A stretch of 64,000 nt of DNA from Janthinobacterium sp. 61 (GTDB taxonomy: Bacteria > Pseudomonadota > Gammaproteobacteria > Burkholderiales > Burkholderiaceae_D). The notes below the pieces were generated by a model. That model did not search any database and was not told the origin of the DNA. It saw only the letters and a program-made list of their open reading frames with translations. Shown here piece after piece: positions 31,131-39,586 of this stretch (position 1 is its first letter; the number at the start of each line of letters is the position of its first letter). The stretch is from contig NZ_PJMQ01000001.1 in NCBI RefSeq assembly GCF_002846335.1, forward strand, positions 992,001 through 1,056,000, given 5' to 3'. The position numbers were made by a program, and so were the translations under genes.

Positions 31131-33754
31131 GCGCCTTTAGCCCGCAAGAGCAAAAACACCTGAAAGAAGCCGCGTACAGCGAATTCCTTCGTGCCAAGAT
31201 CAAGTTGGCGCAGCGCAAGGGCTTCGACGTCCCGCTGGCCGACATCCATCCTGGCCTCAAACCGCACACCCGCGACATCGTGCGCTGGGCCCTGGCCGGC
31301 GGCCAGCGCGCCATCTTCGCCTCGTTCGGCCTGCACAAGACCAGCACCAACCTGGAGGTGATGCGCCAGATCGGTATCCACCGGCCAGGCCTGCGCCTGA
31401 TCGTGCTGCCGCTGGGCGTGCGCCAGGAGTTCATCCGCGAGGCCGCCAAGCGCTTCACCGGCGAATACGAAGTGCAGGTGCGGTTCATCCGCACGGACGC
31501 CGAGATCGACGGCCAGGACGTCGTCTACCTGACGAACTACGAATCGGTGCGCGAGGGCAAGATCGACGTGCGCAAGTTCCGCGCCGTCGGCCTGGACGAG
31601 GCCAGCGTGCTGCGCAGCTACGGCAGCAAGACCTATCAAGAATTCCTGCCGCTGTTCGAGCAGGTCGAGTTCAAATTCGTCTACACGGCCACGCCGTCGC
31701 CGAACCGCTTCAAGGAACTGATCCACTATGCCGGCTTCCTGGGCGTGATGGACACGGGCCAGGCCCTGACGCGCTTTTTCCAGCGGGACAGCGAGAAGGC
31801 AGGCAACCTGACGCTGTATCCGCATAAGGAACAGGAATTCTGGCTGTGGGTGGGCAGCTGGGCGGTCTTCATCCAGCGCCCGAGCGACCTGGGCCATTCG
31901 GACGACGGCTACGACCTGCCGACGCTGGACGTGCGCTTTCACGAGGTGCCGAGCAACTACAGCACGGCCGGCGCCGAGAAGAATGGGCAGGGCCTGTTGA
32001 TTCCTAACGTTGCCATGGGCCTGTCGGCGGCCGCAGGCGAGAAGCGCGATAGTATGGCCGCGCGCGTGGCCAAGGTGGCCGAGATCATGGCTGCGGATCC
32101 TGATGATCATTTCCTGATCTGGCACGATCTGGAGGACGAGCGCCACGCCATCCAGGCGGCCGTGCCCGGCGTTGTCAGCGTTTGGGGCACGCAGGACCTG
32201 GATCAGCGCGAGCAGCGCATCGCCGACTTCAGCGACGGCAAGATCAAGGATTTGTCGACAAAGCCGATCATCGCCGGCAGCGGCTGCAACTTCCAAGTGC
32301 ACTGTCACCGTGAGATTTTCGCAGGCATTGGGTTCAAGTTTAACGATTTCATCCAAGCCATTCACCGCGTCCAGCGTTTCCAGCAGCAGCATGCGGTACG
32401 CATCGACATCATCCATACGGAGGTCGAGCGCAAGGTGCTGGCCGACCTGATGGAGAAATGGCGCCGCCACGACGAAATGCAGGCCAAGATGGGACAGATC
32501 ATCCGCGCCTATGGCCTGGACCAGCTATCCATGCAGGACTCGCTGGCGCGCACCATTGGCGTCGAGCGCGCCGTGGTGGCCGGCGAGCGCTTCTTGGTAG
32601 CCAATAACGACTGCGTGCTCGAAGCCATGCAGCAGCAGGAAAACTCGGTCGGCATGATCATCACCAGCGTTCCATTCGCCAACCATTACGAATACACGCC
32701 CAGCTACAACGACTTTGGCCACACCCAGGACAACGATCACTTCTGGGCGCAGATGGATTTCCTCACGCCCGAGCTGCTGCGCATCCTGCAGCCGGGCCGC
32801 ATTTACGCCTGCCACGTCAAGGACCGCATCAACTTCGGCAACGTGACCGGCGCCGGCATCCCGACGGTCAGCCCATTCCACGCCGAAGCGCTGTTCCATG
32901 GCATCAAGCACGGTTTCGACTACATGGGCATGATCACCGTCGTGACCGATGTGGTGCGCGAAAACAACCAGACCTACCGGCTGGGCTATTCCGAGGTATG
33001 CAAGGACGGCACGAAGATGGGCGTCGGCTCGCCGGAATACATCCTGCTGTTCCACAAGCCGCAGACGGACCGCAGCCGTGGCTATGCCGATACGCCCGTG
33101 ATCAAGGCCAAGCCGATGTGCCTGGACGATGCCGGCGACCGGATCCCTTTTGACCGCAAGGCCGCCCCCATTCCTGGTACCGGCTACAGCGTCGCGCGCT
33201 GGCAGGTCGACGCGCATGCGTTCTGGCGCTCGAGCGGCGATCGCCTACTGGGCGCGGCCGAGCTGGCCAGCATTGGCCCGGGCAAATTGGCGAAGCTGTT
33301 CACCAGCATGTCGCTGGAGAATGTCTACAACTACGAATATCACGTCGAGGTGAGCGAGGCGCTGCTGGCCGGCAAGGCACTGCCTGCGGATTACCTCAGC
33401 CTGGCGCCTGGCAGCGCCGATCCGGCCGTGTGGCACGACATCGTGCGCATGCGCACCCTGAACGGCGAGCAGTCGGCGCGCGCGGTCGAAAAGCACGTTT
33501 GCCCGTTCCAGATCGACATCGTGGACCGCCTGATCGGCCGTTACAGCAACCCGGGCGAGGTGATCTATGACCCGTTCTGCGGCCTGGGTACCGTGCCGGT
33601 GCGTGCAATGAAGCTGGGCCGCCAGGGCCGCGGCAGCGAGCTGAACCCGGCATATTTCGCTGACCAGGTGCACTACTGCCAGGCGATGGAGCGCGAAGTC
33701 AGCATGCCCACGTTGTTCGATATGGAACTGATGGACGAGGAGAATGCAAAGTGA
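31127..33754 (+). CDS. helicase-DNA methyltransferase fusion
   Basis: The 875-residue protein joins an SF2-like helicase (residues 1-460) to an N4/N6-type DNA methyltransferase (about 480-870). The helicase has FASFGLHKTSTNLE at the Walker A position, VGLDEAS for motif II, FVYTATPSPNRF for motif III and HRVQRFQQ for motif VI. The methyltransferase part has ITSVPFANHYEY where D/N/S-PP-Y/F is expected, and a C-terminal YDPFCGLGTVPVRAMKLGR as AdoMet motif I. The order therefore suits a circularly permuted (beta-class) enzyme. Both active sites are slightly off-consensus. Similar fusions are found in tailed phages and are thought to modify or protect DNA. Confidence 0.85.
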   Translation: MSAFSPQEQKHLKEAAYSEFLRAKIKLAQRKGFDVPLADIHPGLKPHTRDIVRWALAGGQRAIFASFGLHKTSTNLEVMRQIGIHRPGLRLIVLPLGVRQEFIREAAKRFTGEYEVQVRFIRTDAEIDGQDVVYLTNYESVREGKIDVRKFRAVGLDEASVLRSYGSKTYQEFLPLFEQVEFKFVYTATPSPNRFKELIHYAGFLGVMDTGQALTRFFQRDSEKAGNLTLYPHKEQEFWLWVGSWAVFIQRPSDLGHSDDGYDLPTLDVRFHEVPSNYSTAGAEKNGQGLLIPNVAMGLSAAAGEKRDSMAARVAKVAEIMAADPDDHFLIWHDLEDERHAIQAAVPGVVSVWGTQDLDQREQRIADFSDGKIKDLSTKPIIAGSGCNFQVHCHREIFAGIGFKFNDFIQAIHRVQRFQQQHAVRIDIIHTEVERKVLADLMEKWRRHDEMQAKMGQIIRAYGLDQLSMQDSLARTIGVERAVVAGERFLVANNDCVLEAMQQQENSVGMIITSVPFANHYEYTPSYNDFGHTQDNDHFWAQMDFLTPELLRILQPGRIYACHVKDRINFGNVTGAGIPTVSPFHAEALFHGIKHGFDYMGMITVVTDVVRENNQTYRLGYSEVCKDGTKMGVGSPEYILLFHKPQTDRSRGYADTPVIKAKPMCLDDAGDRIPFDRKAAPIPGTGYSVARWQVDAHAFWRSSGDRLLGAAELASIGPGKLAKLFTSMSLENVYNYEYHVEVSEALLAGKALPADYLSLAPGSADPAVWHDIVRMRTLNGEQSARAVEKHVCPFQIDIVDRLIGRYSNPGEVIYDPFCGLGTVPVRAMKLGRQGRGSELNPAYFADQVHYCQAMEREVSMPTLFDMELMDEENAK

Positions 33755-34155
33755 CGCGCGCAAATTTCAGTGAATTCGTGCTGGGCGCCATGCCCGGCAC
33801 CAAAGCCGAGATCGTCATCAAGTCTGGTGTAAGCCAGGCGGCCGTGCTGCGGTGGGTGCGCCTGCCGCATGCCGGGCGCAAGATTTACATCGCCAGTTGG
33901 AAGCCGCATCCGCGCGCCGGCGCCGCCATGGCCGTGTATGCCGTCGGCGACCTGCCAGACGCGCCGTGCGAGCTGCAGCACCTGTCCAAGCGCCAGATTC
34001 GCCTGCGCTTCGAGGCCAAGGCCAAGCAGGACGGCCGCTGGGACTCGATGAAGGCACGCTGGCGCAGCAAGTACTGGATCCGCAAGGCTGGCGCCGTGGG
34101 CGATCCGCTCGTGGCTGCGCTGTTCGGCGCGGCGCGCGCACAGGAGGCTCGCTGA
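33751..34155 (+). CDS. winged-helix-like hypothetical protein
   Basis: A GTG overlaps the previous stop. The 134-residue basic protein (AEIVIKSGVSQAAVLRWVRL, GRKIYIASWKPHPRAGAAMA, RQIRLRFEAKAKQDGRWDSM) has a small helix-turn-helix and a tail DPLVAALFGAARA shared with the protein at 25888-26277. It may be a DNA-binding accessory to replication. Confidence 0.65.
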   Translation: MTRANFSEFVLGAMPGTKAEIVIKSGVSQAAVLRWVRLPHAGRKIYIASWKPHPRAGAAMAVYAVGDLPDAPCELQHLSKRQIRLRFEAKAKQDGRWDSMKARWRSKYWIRKAGAVGDPLVAALFGAARAQEAR

Positions 34156-35027
34156 TGGGCCGCATTCGTACTGTAAAACCGGAGCTGTTTAAGCACGAGG
34201 ATCTGTTCGACCTGGAAAAGGAGACTGGCCTGCCTATTCGCACGGCCTTTATGGGCCTGTTCACCTGCTGCGACAAAGAAGGGCGCTTTAAGTGGCGCCC
34301 GCGCGCGCTAAAGCTCGACATTCTGCCATACGACGAGCTCGATTTTTCACGCGTGCTTGACGCGTTGATGACGCGTGGATTTGTAGTGAAATATGAGGTC
34401 GAAGGTGAGTTTTTCGGCTTTATTCCGACATTTTCCAAGCACCAAGTCATAAATAACCGTGAATCTGACTCAGAATTGCCTGCACCGGACGAATCCTTAT
34501 ATATATCAATGACTTCGACGCGTGCGGCACGCGTGGATGACGCGACAGCCACGCCCCTTAAGCATGCTCAAGTGGAAGGGAAGGGAAAGGAAGGGAAAGG
34601 AAGGGAAGGGGAACAGGAAGGGAAGGAGACTCTTGTCGAGCAAACCCAGCTCGACCCCGTGACGACGATCTTCGCGTTCTGGCAAAAAGTCATGGACTCG
34701 CCCAAGTCGGTTCTGGACGACAAGCGCAAGCGGCTGATCGTTAAGGCGCTCAAGGGCTACTCGCCGGCTGATATCTGCAAAGCCATCCGTGGTTGCTCGA
34801 AGACGCCGCACAACATGGGGCAGAACGACCGGAACACGAAATACAACGGCCTGGACCTGATCCTGCGCGATGCCGACCACATCGACCGCTTCATCCGCAA
34901 CGATGCTGGCCAGGCCCGCGCCAGCGCCGGCAACGAGTCGATCGAGCAGACGAATGCCCGCGTGATGCGCGAGCTGATGGGGACTGCTGCGCCAGCCGGC
35001 GACATCATCGAAATGGTGCCCGCATGA
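34155..35027 (+). CDS. replication initiator-like protein (phage O type)
   Basis: The 290-residue protein starts MGRIRTVKPELFKHEDLFDL. The N-terminal winged-helix domain (RTAFMGLFTCCDKEGRFKWR, LDFSRVLDALMTRGFVVKYE, FIPTFSKHQVINNRESDSEL) is the common replisome-organiser start of many phages. A Gly/Lys/Glu linker encoded by a purine repeat follows. The C-terminal domain (FAFWQKVMDSPKSVLDDKRK, RGCSKTPHNMGQNDRNTKYN) is DnaD/DUF-like. It overlaps neighbours on both sides and should bind the phage origin. Confidence 0.85.
   Translation: MGRIRTVKPELFKHEDLFDLEKETGLPIRTAFMGLFTCCDKEGRFKWRPRALKLDILPYDELDFSRVLDALMTRGFVVKYEVEGEFFGFIPTFSKHQVINNRESDSELPAPDESLYISMTSTRAARVDDATATPLKHAQVEGKGKEGKGREGEQEGKETLVEQTQLDPVTTIFAFWQKVMDSPKSVLDDKRKRLIVKALKGYSPADICKAIRGCSKTPHNMGQNDRNTKYNGLDLILRDADHIDRFIRNDAGQARASAGNESIEQTNARVMRELMGTAAPAGDIIEMVPA
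34574..34630 (+). repeat. purine-only repeat inside the replication gene, candidate origin
   Basis: About 50 bases on the plus strand are nearly all purines, built from GGGAAAGGAA-type units with many GGG runs. In lambdoid phages the replication origin lies inside the initiator gene at the linker position. This tract could serve as a DNA-unwinding or initiator-binding element and could form a G-quadruplex. Alternatively it only encodes a flexible charged linker. Confidence 0.5.
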
Positions 35028-35839
35028 ACGCCGCCGATACCCCGCGCTTCATGCAGCTGCTGGCCGAAACGCTGGCCGCCTACGGCAAGCCGCTCCCGGA
35101 GCCTGCCATGGCCCGCGCCTGGCTGGCAAACCTTGAGCCCTATCCGCTGTGCACGGTGGCGGCTGCCATGCAGGCCTACCGTGACGAGAATGGCGAATTT
35201 GCGCCGGTACCGGCTGGCATAGCCAAGCGTTGCAAGCTCATGGACGGCCGCCCAGGCGCCGAGGAAGCATGGGCAATCGCGCTGATCGGCAAGGACGAAA
35301 TGGCCAGCGTGGTCTGGACGACCGAAATCGCCGAGGCTTTCCGCATTTGCCGGCCGGTGCTCGACTCCAGCGGCGCCATCAGCGCACGCAAGCCGTTTCT
35401 GGAGGCATACGAGCGCATCGTTGCCGCTGCGCGCCTGGATCGGCGTCCGGCCGAGTGGCTGGCATCCGTGGGATGGGACAAGGCGCGCCACATCGAGGTG
35501 CTGGGCAATGCGGTGAGGGCTGGGCTACTGCCGGCACCGGCCGTGGCGGGCCTGCTGCAGGGCAAGCAGGACCAGACGCCGGACGATGCCGCGCGTGCGC
35601 AACTCGCTGCGATCAAAAAAATGATTGCCGACGGCGCGGCCGCAAAGGAAGCGGCGCGCTTGGAACGTGTCGAGCAGCAGCGTCTGGCGGACGAAGAGTT
35701 CAAGCGGTCGACCGCCGAGCGTGTGCAGCTTTACCTGGCTGGCGGCACAAATGCACCCGGCCAGGCAAGCGCGAATGCCGCTCAGGATTTGCCAGAGGCA
35801 CCGCCGCACTGCGCAAGGGTCATGGCTGCTACGAAGTGA
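35024..35839 (+). CDS. replication-associated protein
   Basis: The 271-residue protein (MNAADTPRFMQLLAETLAAY, MARAWLANLEPYPLCTVAAA, GEFAPVPAGIAKRC) resembles the helicase-loader/replication-partner position in phages. The N-terminal 100 residues follow the pattern of proteins paired with O-type initiators. Its C-terminal half is helical and charged (AAAKEAARLERVEQQRLADE). ATGA overlap with the initiator supports co-function. Confidence 0.7.
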   Translation: MNAADTPRFMQLLAETLAAYGKPLPEPAMARAWLANLEPYPLCTVAAAMQAYRDENGEFAPVPAGIAKRCKLMDGRPGAEEAWAIALIGKDEMASVVWTTEIAEAFRICRPVLDSSGAISARKPFLEAYERIVAAARLDRRPAEWLASVGWDKARHIEVLGNAVRAGLLPAPAVAGLLQGKQDQTPDDAARAQLAAIKKMIADGAAAKEAARLERVEQQRLADEEFKRSTAERVQLYLAGGTNAPGQASANAAQDLPEAPPHCARVMAATK

Positions 35840-35875
35840 CGTACCCATCAGAAAAAATGGCTTAAAAGGCTTTAA

Positions 35876-36208
35876 ATGAAAAATCAAGAAAACAAAATCG
35901 CAGCAAACAAACGCCTGGCCGAGCTGCTGGGCTGGTCCAAACTGATCGAAGTGGGTGGCGCCCTGGTCGGAACGCCGTCAGCGGGCGCCGCCGAAAGCCG
36001 TGGCCAGGCGCTGGTGCCGGACTGGATGGGCGACTGGGCTGCAGCCGGGCCGCTGCTCGCGCAGTTCGACATCCGGCTGATACCGATGTCGGCGGGCGTC
36101 GATGCCGCCGGCTTCCTGGAGTGGTACCGGTTCTATCCGGACAAGGATGCGGCGGCGCGCGCCGCAATCGTCAAGGCGGCCACGCATCACCTGGAGCGTG
36201 CTCGATAG
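35876..36208 (+). CDS. phage ABA-sandwich (DUF2591-like) protein
   Basis: The 110-residue protein begins with an AELLGWSKLIEVGG segment. It contains VPDWMGDWAAAGPLLAQFDI and ends AAIVKAATHHLERAR. The middle and end blocks recur in a family of small phage proteins of unknown function. It is the last gene of the rightward early block before the FNR-type insert. Confidence 0.7.
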   Translation: MKNQENKIAANKRLAELLGWSKLIEVGGALVGTPSAGAAESRGQALVPDWMGDWAAAGPLLAQFDIRLIPMSAGVDAAGFLEWYRFYPDKDAAARAAIVKAATHHLERAR

Positions 36209-36312
36209 CGGACTTCAGTATGGCTCTTGGTCACCTGGGCTGTTCGAACCTCGTTATATATGAGAGGTTCCATTTACGCGCGGGCAATAGCTGTGCACCG
36301 AAATTGGCAAGT

Positions 36313-37146
36313 TTATCTGTGAAAAATAGTCCTTGTTGATTGCGGCGTGTGAATGTGCCTGATATTGAATTCAGAAGGTGTTTCGTTGGCCGGTATATCT
36401 AGGTCATTGTCGTTTGCTAGTGCCTTGATCGCTTCGTAGTTGCAGATGCGAATATTTTTACCCTCGATGGTAATCCAGCCATTCTTCTTGAATTTTGACA
36501 TCAGACGGCTGATGCTTTCCATGGTTAGCCCCACGTAACTACCTATTAGCTCGCGAGACATGAGCAATTGGAACTGTATGTTGGAGAATCCTCTTTCCTC
36601 ATAACGCAGCGACAGATCAAGTAGGAAAGTAGCTAAGCGTTGTTCCGCTCTGGCACTCATCATCCGTTTTTTATCTCTTTCGCGAGTAATTTCCTTGCTA
36701 AGTATCCTATGGAAGTGTTGTTGTAGATTCGGGGCTTCCGCACAAAGTTCTTGCAGCTTAAGAAAAGGTATTTCACATACGTCGCTATCTTCAAGAGCCA
36801 GCGCATTGCTATCCTGAAAGCCAGTATTAATCGCCCCCAGTCCGAGGATTTCGCCGACCATATGAAAGCCAACAACGTTTTGTTTTCCTCTAGCGTCATC
36901 CTGAAAAGTCATGAACTGACCACAGTGGATAATGTGCAGATTACTAAACGGGTCTCCAACTCGAAAGAGCATCGTGTTTCGTTCTACCGAATGACGTTTG
37001 CCAATCAATCTATCGAATTGGCTAATGAGTCGCTCATTCAAACTGCTCGGAAAACACCTACTCTTCGAACTGCACTTCGAACAAGTGGTGGATGAGGGGA
37101 AATTAATTTCCCCTGAGAAACGTAGTGTGGAGAATGTCTCATCCAT
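36313..37146 (-). CDS. FNR-type oxygen-sensing transcription regulator
   Basis: The 277-residue Crp-Fnr protein keeps all four FNR cluster ligands: Cys22, Cys25 and Cys31 in CSKCSSKSRC, and Cys124 in SDVCEIPFLKL. The spacing equals E. coli FNR (20, 23, 29, 122). The cyclic-nucleotide-like barrel (FSNLHIIHCGQFMTF, GEILGLGAI) is followed by a dimer helix and a DNA-binding helix GLTMESISRLMSKFKKNGWI. The ExxSR there is the combination that reads TTGAT half-sites. AGGAAGGAATATTACT precedes the ATG. It runs against the phage operon and is AT-rich. A perfect FNR box lies 400 bases away, so a local anaerobic regulon is likely. Confidence 0.9.
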   Translation of the reverse strand: MDETFSTLRFSGEINFPSSTTCSKCSSKSRCFPSSLNERLISQFDRLIGKRHSVERNTMLFRVGDPFSNLHIIHCGQFMTFQDDARGKQNVVGFHMVGEILGLGAINTGFQDSNALALEDSDVCEIPFLKLQELCAEAPNLQQHFHRILSKEITRERDKKRMMSARAEQRLATFLLDLSLRYEERGFSNIQFQLLMSRELIGSYVGLTMESISRLMSKFKKNGWITIEGKNIRICNYEAIKALANDNDLDIPANETPSEFNIRHIHTPQSTRTIFHR

Positions 37147-37551
37147 AGTAATATTCCTTCCTAGAAAGTATTTCTATTGCTATGTTGTAGTGAATTTTTC
37201 ATAATTCAGTATATTATTAGGGACGGTAGTTGACTGTAGTGTGTTTTTGATATTTTGTGCAGGGGAATACCTACAAATGTTTTTTTGGAGAGGATGGGGG
37301 CCATGTAAGATGGGTGCGCAGGGAGGCCAAAGGGGAAGATGAGAGCATTTACCGCAGCCAGGCAACGAATAGAATTTCTTACGAATGTGATACGTTTTCA
37401 CATCAAAAATTGTGCGGCATCGATGGAATAGTCAGCTTGGACGCTGTTAATCAGCATGTGTATTGATTTAACCTGAGCGTGTAAAGCAGGTTAGCGCCGC
37501 ATGCAAGTCCTACATGATAGGTGTCAAGTAGGGTGAGTCTTTGGCACTGGC
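37147..37551. other. AT-rich intergenic region between the FNR gene and its candidate target
   Basis: About 400 bases without a supported gene. It is strongly AT-rich at the left end, where the promoter of the leftward FNR gene must lie. Short frames over it have no ribosome site or recognisable sequence. Confidence 0.5.
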
Positions 37552-37592
37552 TTGATCACGATCAATACCTTGATCTTCACCTGTCGTATTCT
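37552..37592 (+). promoter_or_regulatory. perfect FNR box with class II promoter geometry
   Basis: TTGAT-CACG-ATCAA at 37552-37565 is the exact FNR consensus palindrome. A -10 element TATTCT lies at 37587-37592, placing the box centre about 40.5-41.5 bases upstream of the expected start near 37599. That is the position of class II FNR-activated promoters. The next gene starts at 37613 with GGGAGG before it. Confidence 0.75.
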
Positions 37593-37612
37593 TCTGAAAC
37601 AGGGAGGGTGCT

Positions 37613-37825
37613 ATGTTTGATAACGCCACTGAAAGAACGTTACGGCTAATTTCCGCCGGAGTTCATTTGAAAAAAATTCATGGGCTGGAGTTTGCGTATC
37701 TAGTGCTTATAGATGCAGGGTTTCGTGAAGGCGTTGCTCGAGCTGCACTACAAAATGAAGAGGCTTATTTCGACACCATTATTACGAAGGCAGGCTGTCA
37801 ATATTGTGAAGTCCCCCCGGAATGA
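37613..37825 (+). CDS. small protein downstream of the FNR box
   Basis: Seventy residues with an excellent ribosome site (AGGGAGGGTGCT): MFDNATERTLRLISAGVHLK, FAYLVLIDAGFREGVARAAL, ending GCQYCEVPPE. The N-terminal 55 residues look helical; the two closing cysteines (CQYC) could be redox- or metal-active. No family is recognised. Its promoter suggests expression under low oxygen. Confidence 0.65.
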   Translation: MFDNATERTLRLISAGVHLKKIHGLEFAYLVLIDAGFREGVARAALQNEEAYFDTIITKAGCQYCEVPPE

Positions 37826-38219
37826 GCCAATTGCTAAAGTATTTCACTATTATGGGATTCCTTGGCTATCGTTGCGTACGAGCAATAAAGTATTTTTTTC
37901 TTTAAGTGGCGGTCTGGCGACATCATCGCCGATAATATTTTCCAGCGCCAAATGACGTTCCCGAACTTTCTTATTGCCGGATATCAAAGTTACTTTACTA
38001 TTGAAACGATGTGTGATTTGCATCAACAACTTTCGAGAATCTGTCCACATATCAGTTCGGCCCCGAGTGTGCGAATCCTGTGCCGTGTACTTACTGAAGG
38101 TTCTTGCTTTCTCAAAAGTGAGCAGCTTTTAGCTTGCACTGATGTTGATGCGGAGGCTTTCCACAGCCATGCTGGTGGAATTGCATGTTACGATTGTTGA
38201 ATTCGGAAAGGAGTAAAGG
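37826..38219. other. intergenic region before the antiterminator gene
   Basis: Nearly 400 AT-rich bases. A plus-strand frame (37952-38200) and a minus-strand frame (37850-38050) are open but lack good start signals. The minus frame (ITHRFNSKVTLISGNKKV) faintly recalls HPr-type phosphocarrier sequence and could be a relic; I do not call a gene. Confidence 0.4.
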
Positions 38220-38762
38220 ATGGGATTTGCTGAAAGATATGTTGCGTCAATCGGATCGAGCAACCTGATGGACGATGCGCTGCACCATAAGACCGACCCA
38301 CTGGTCGCTGCCGCGTTGGCAGGTGACATCGGTGCGCTGCTGTGCCGCGTGAAGTATGCCGATGGCACGCTTAACCGTATGTTCGAGGGCAGCCAGCAGA
38401 ACCTGGTGCAACTGCTGCGCATCTGGACTGTCGAGGTGATCAAGCGCGGACGGTCCCGTCGTTGGGTGCCGGAAAATACAGCTTGGGATGCGGCAGCGGC
38501 GCAAGCGCTGTATCGCCGCGTGGCCGAGAAGTCGCTGGCTCATTGGCTGGACGGCAAGTGCAGGGGCTGCGGCGGCACCGGCGTCAAGGTGCTGCTGGGA
38601 AATGGCATCTGCACGAGCTGCAAGGGAACCGGAGTGGGAGCAGTATATGGCGTGGCGGGCCTCGAACTGGAGCGCGTCAAGGACATGGTCAGCGAATTGA
38701 GCTCCATTCACGACAGTCATTCTGGCCGGGCGGGTGGATTGTTACGCGGCGGAGACATGTAG
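38220..38762 (+). CDS. Q-like late antitermination protein with zinc-ribbon
   Basis: The 180-residue protein contains ALLCRVKYADGTLNRMFEG, then AAAQALYRRVAEKSLAHWLD and a DnaJ-like zinc ribbon CRGCGGTG ... CTSCKGTG. This layout occurs in several phage antitermination Q proteins. Position strengthens the call: it is the last early gene, followed at once by a strong promoter and a terminator before the late genes. The ribosome site is GGAAAGGAGTAAAGG. Confidence 0.7.
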   Translation: MGFAERYVASIGSSNLMDDALHHKTDPLVAAALAGDIGALLCRVKYADGTLNRMFEGSQQNLVQLLRIWTVEVIKRGRSRRWVPENTAWDAAAAQALYRRVAEKSLAHWLDGKCRGCGGTGVKVLLGNGICTSCKGTGVGAVYGVAGLELERVKDMVSELSSIHDSHSGRAGGLLRGGDM

Positions 38763-38785
38763 TGCAGGTTTTCTTTACTCCTGTG

Positions 38786-38813
38786 TTTACAAACAGTATT
38801 TCTGCGGTATACT
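38786..38813 (+). promoter_or_regulatory. predicted late promoter (PR'-like)
   Basis: TTTACA (38786-38791) and TATACT (38808-38813) are separated by 16 bases, just downstream of the Q-like gene and about 155 bases ahead of a strong terminator. This is the classical arrangement for Q-dependent late transcription. Confidence 0.65.
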
Positions 38814-38968
38814 TCAATCCTCAGTTCAAGAAAATTCTTCCGGAAATCGTAATGTGCGCACCGCGCCACCGATAGCTGGAACTCGCGACAGTACCCGGAC
38901 CCAGCGCCGGACCTGCTCGCCTTGAATTTGCTGCTCACCACGCACTATGGCCGTGGGAGCAAACACCT

Positions 38969-38993
38969 AAGCCCGCTCATGCGGGCTTTTTCT
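38969..38993 (+). terminator. late-promoter-proximal terminator (tR'-like)
   Basis: AAGCCCGC-TCAT-GCGGGCTTTTTCT forms a perfect 8-bp stem with a T-run. It would stop transcripts from the promoter at 38786 unless Q is loaded. Confidence 0.75.
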
Positions 38994-39019
38994 ATTGCGG
39001 GCCCACTTTCGAGGCCGCC

Positions 39020-39187
39020 ATGTCTGAAACCACACAAACACCACGCCGCTTGGCTCACGACTACCTGGCGCGCCGTACGCTGGCGCCCGAACCTTTGCCC
39101 ACACGAGAAGAGGTACGCTGCGAGCTGGGCTGGGCTCTGATTGTCGCTGAGCGTCAGGCGCAGGCCGAGCGCGACGAACGAAACTGA
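39020..39187 (+). CDS. small hypothetical protein, first late frame
   Basis: Fifty-five residues: MSETTQTPRRLAHDYLARRT, then PTREEVRCELGWALIVAERQ and a charged tail. It is similar in style to short late-leader proteins of other betaproteobacterial prophages. The ribosome site is weak (GAGGCCGCC). Confidence 0.5.
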   Translation: MSETTQTPRRLAHDYLARRTLAPEPLPTREEVRCELGWALIVAERQAQAERDERN

Positions 39188-39586
39188 ACTGGCCGGATGC
39201 GCGCGCGATCATGCCGCCGCAGACCTGAAAAGGAGGTGCGCCATGAAGTAGCGAAGAATTCCACCATAGCGCCACGCGGCGTAATGTGAAGGCGACTTAC
39301 CGCGCATTTAGCCATCGGCGCAGCGGGTAGTTTGGCACTGGCGAGGCCTTAGCGCATCAATCAGCCTACAACCACGAGCAGGATAAGCAGCACCCAGCCG
39401 ACGCGCGTTGTAACCGCGGCTATTCGGCGCCGGACGCTGTAACCGGTAATCGAATGCAAATGACTGCGGATCGTAGGGGTCGCAACCCTTGGCCGCCGGC
39501 GGCAATACACGGGTCAAATTCCTTCCAGCGTTTAGCGCTGAGCGGGTCCGGCACCTCGACCATTTGCGCTTTTAAGCGAGGCGACC
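39188..39586. other. gene-poor stretch in the late leader
   Basis: About 400 bases without a convincing protein or RNA gene. I checked for tRNA-like T-arm and anticodon-arm patterns and found none that close into a cloverleaf. Confidence 0.45.

Noticed and set aside
31022..32470. Antisense open frame opposite the helicase domain
   Set aside because: The sense strand encodes recognisable helicase motifs; the antisense product has low-information composition and no start signals.
37850..38050. Minus-strand frame with weak HPr-like appearance
   Set aside because: Only scattered residues fit, the active-site histidine context is poor and there is no convincing start. At most a relic.
39188..39560. 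Possible tRNA or rRNA fragment in the late leader
   Set aside because: Short T-arm-like words (GGGTCAAATTCC) occur, but no cloverleaf can be drawn and no rRNA landmark is present.
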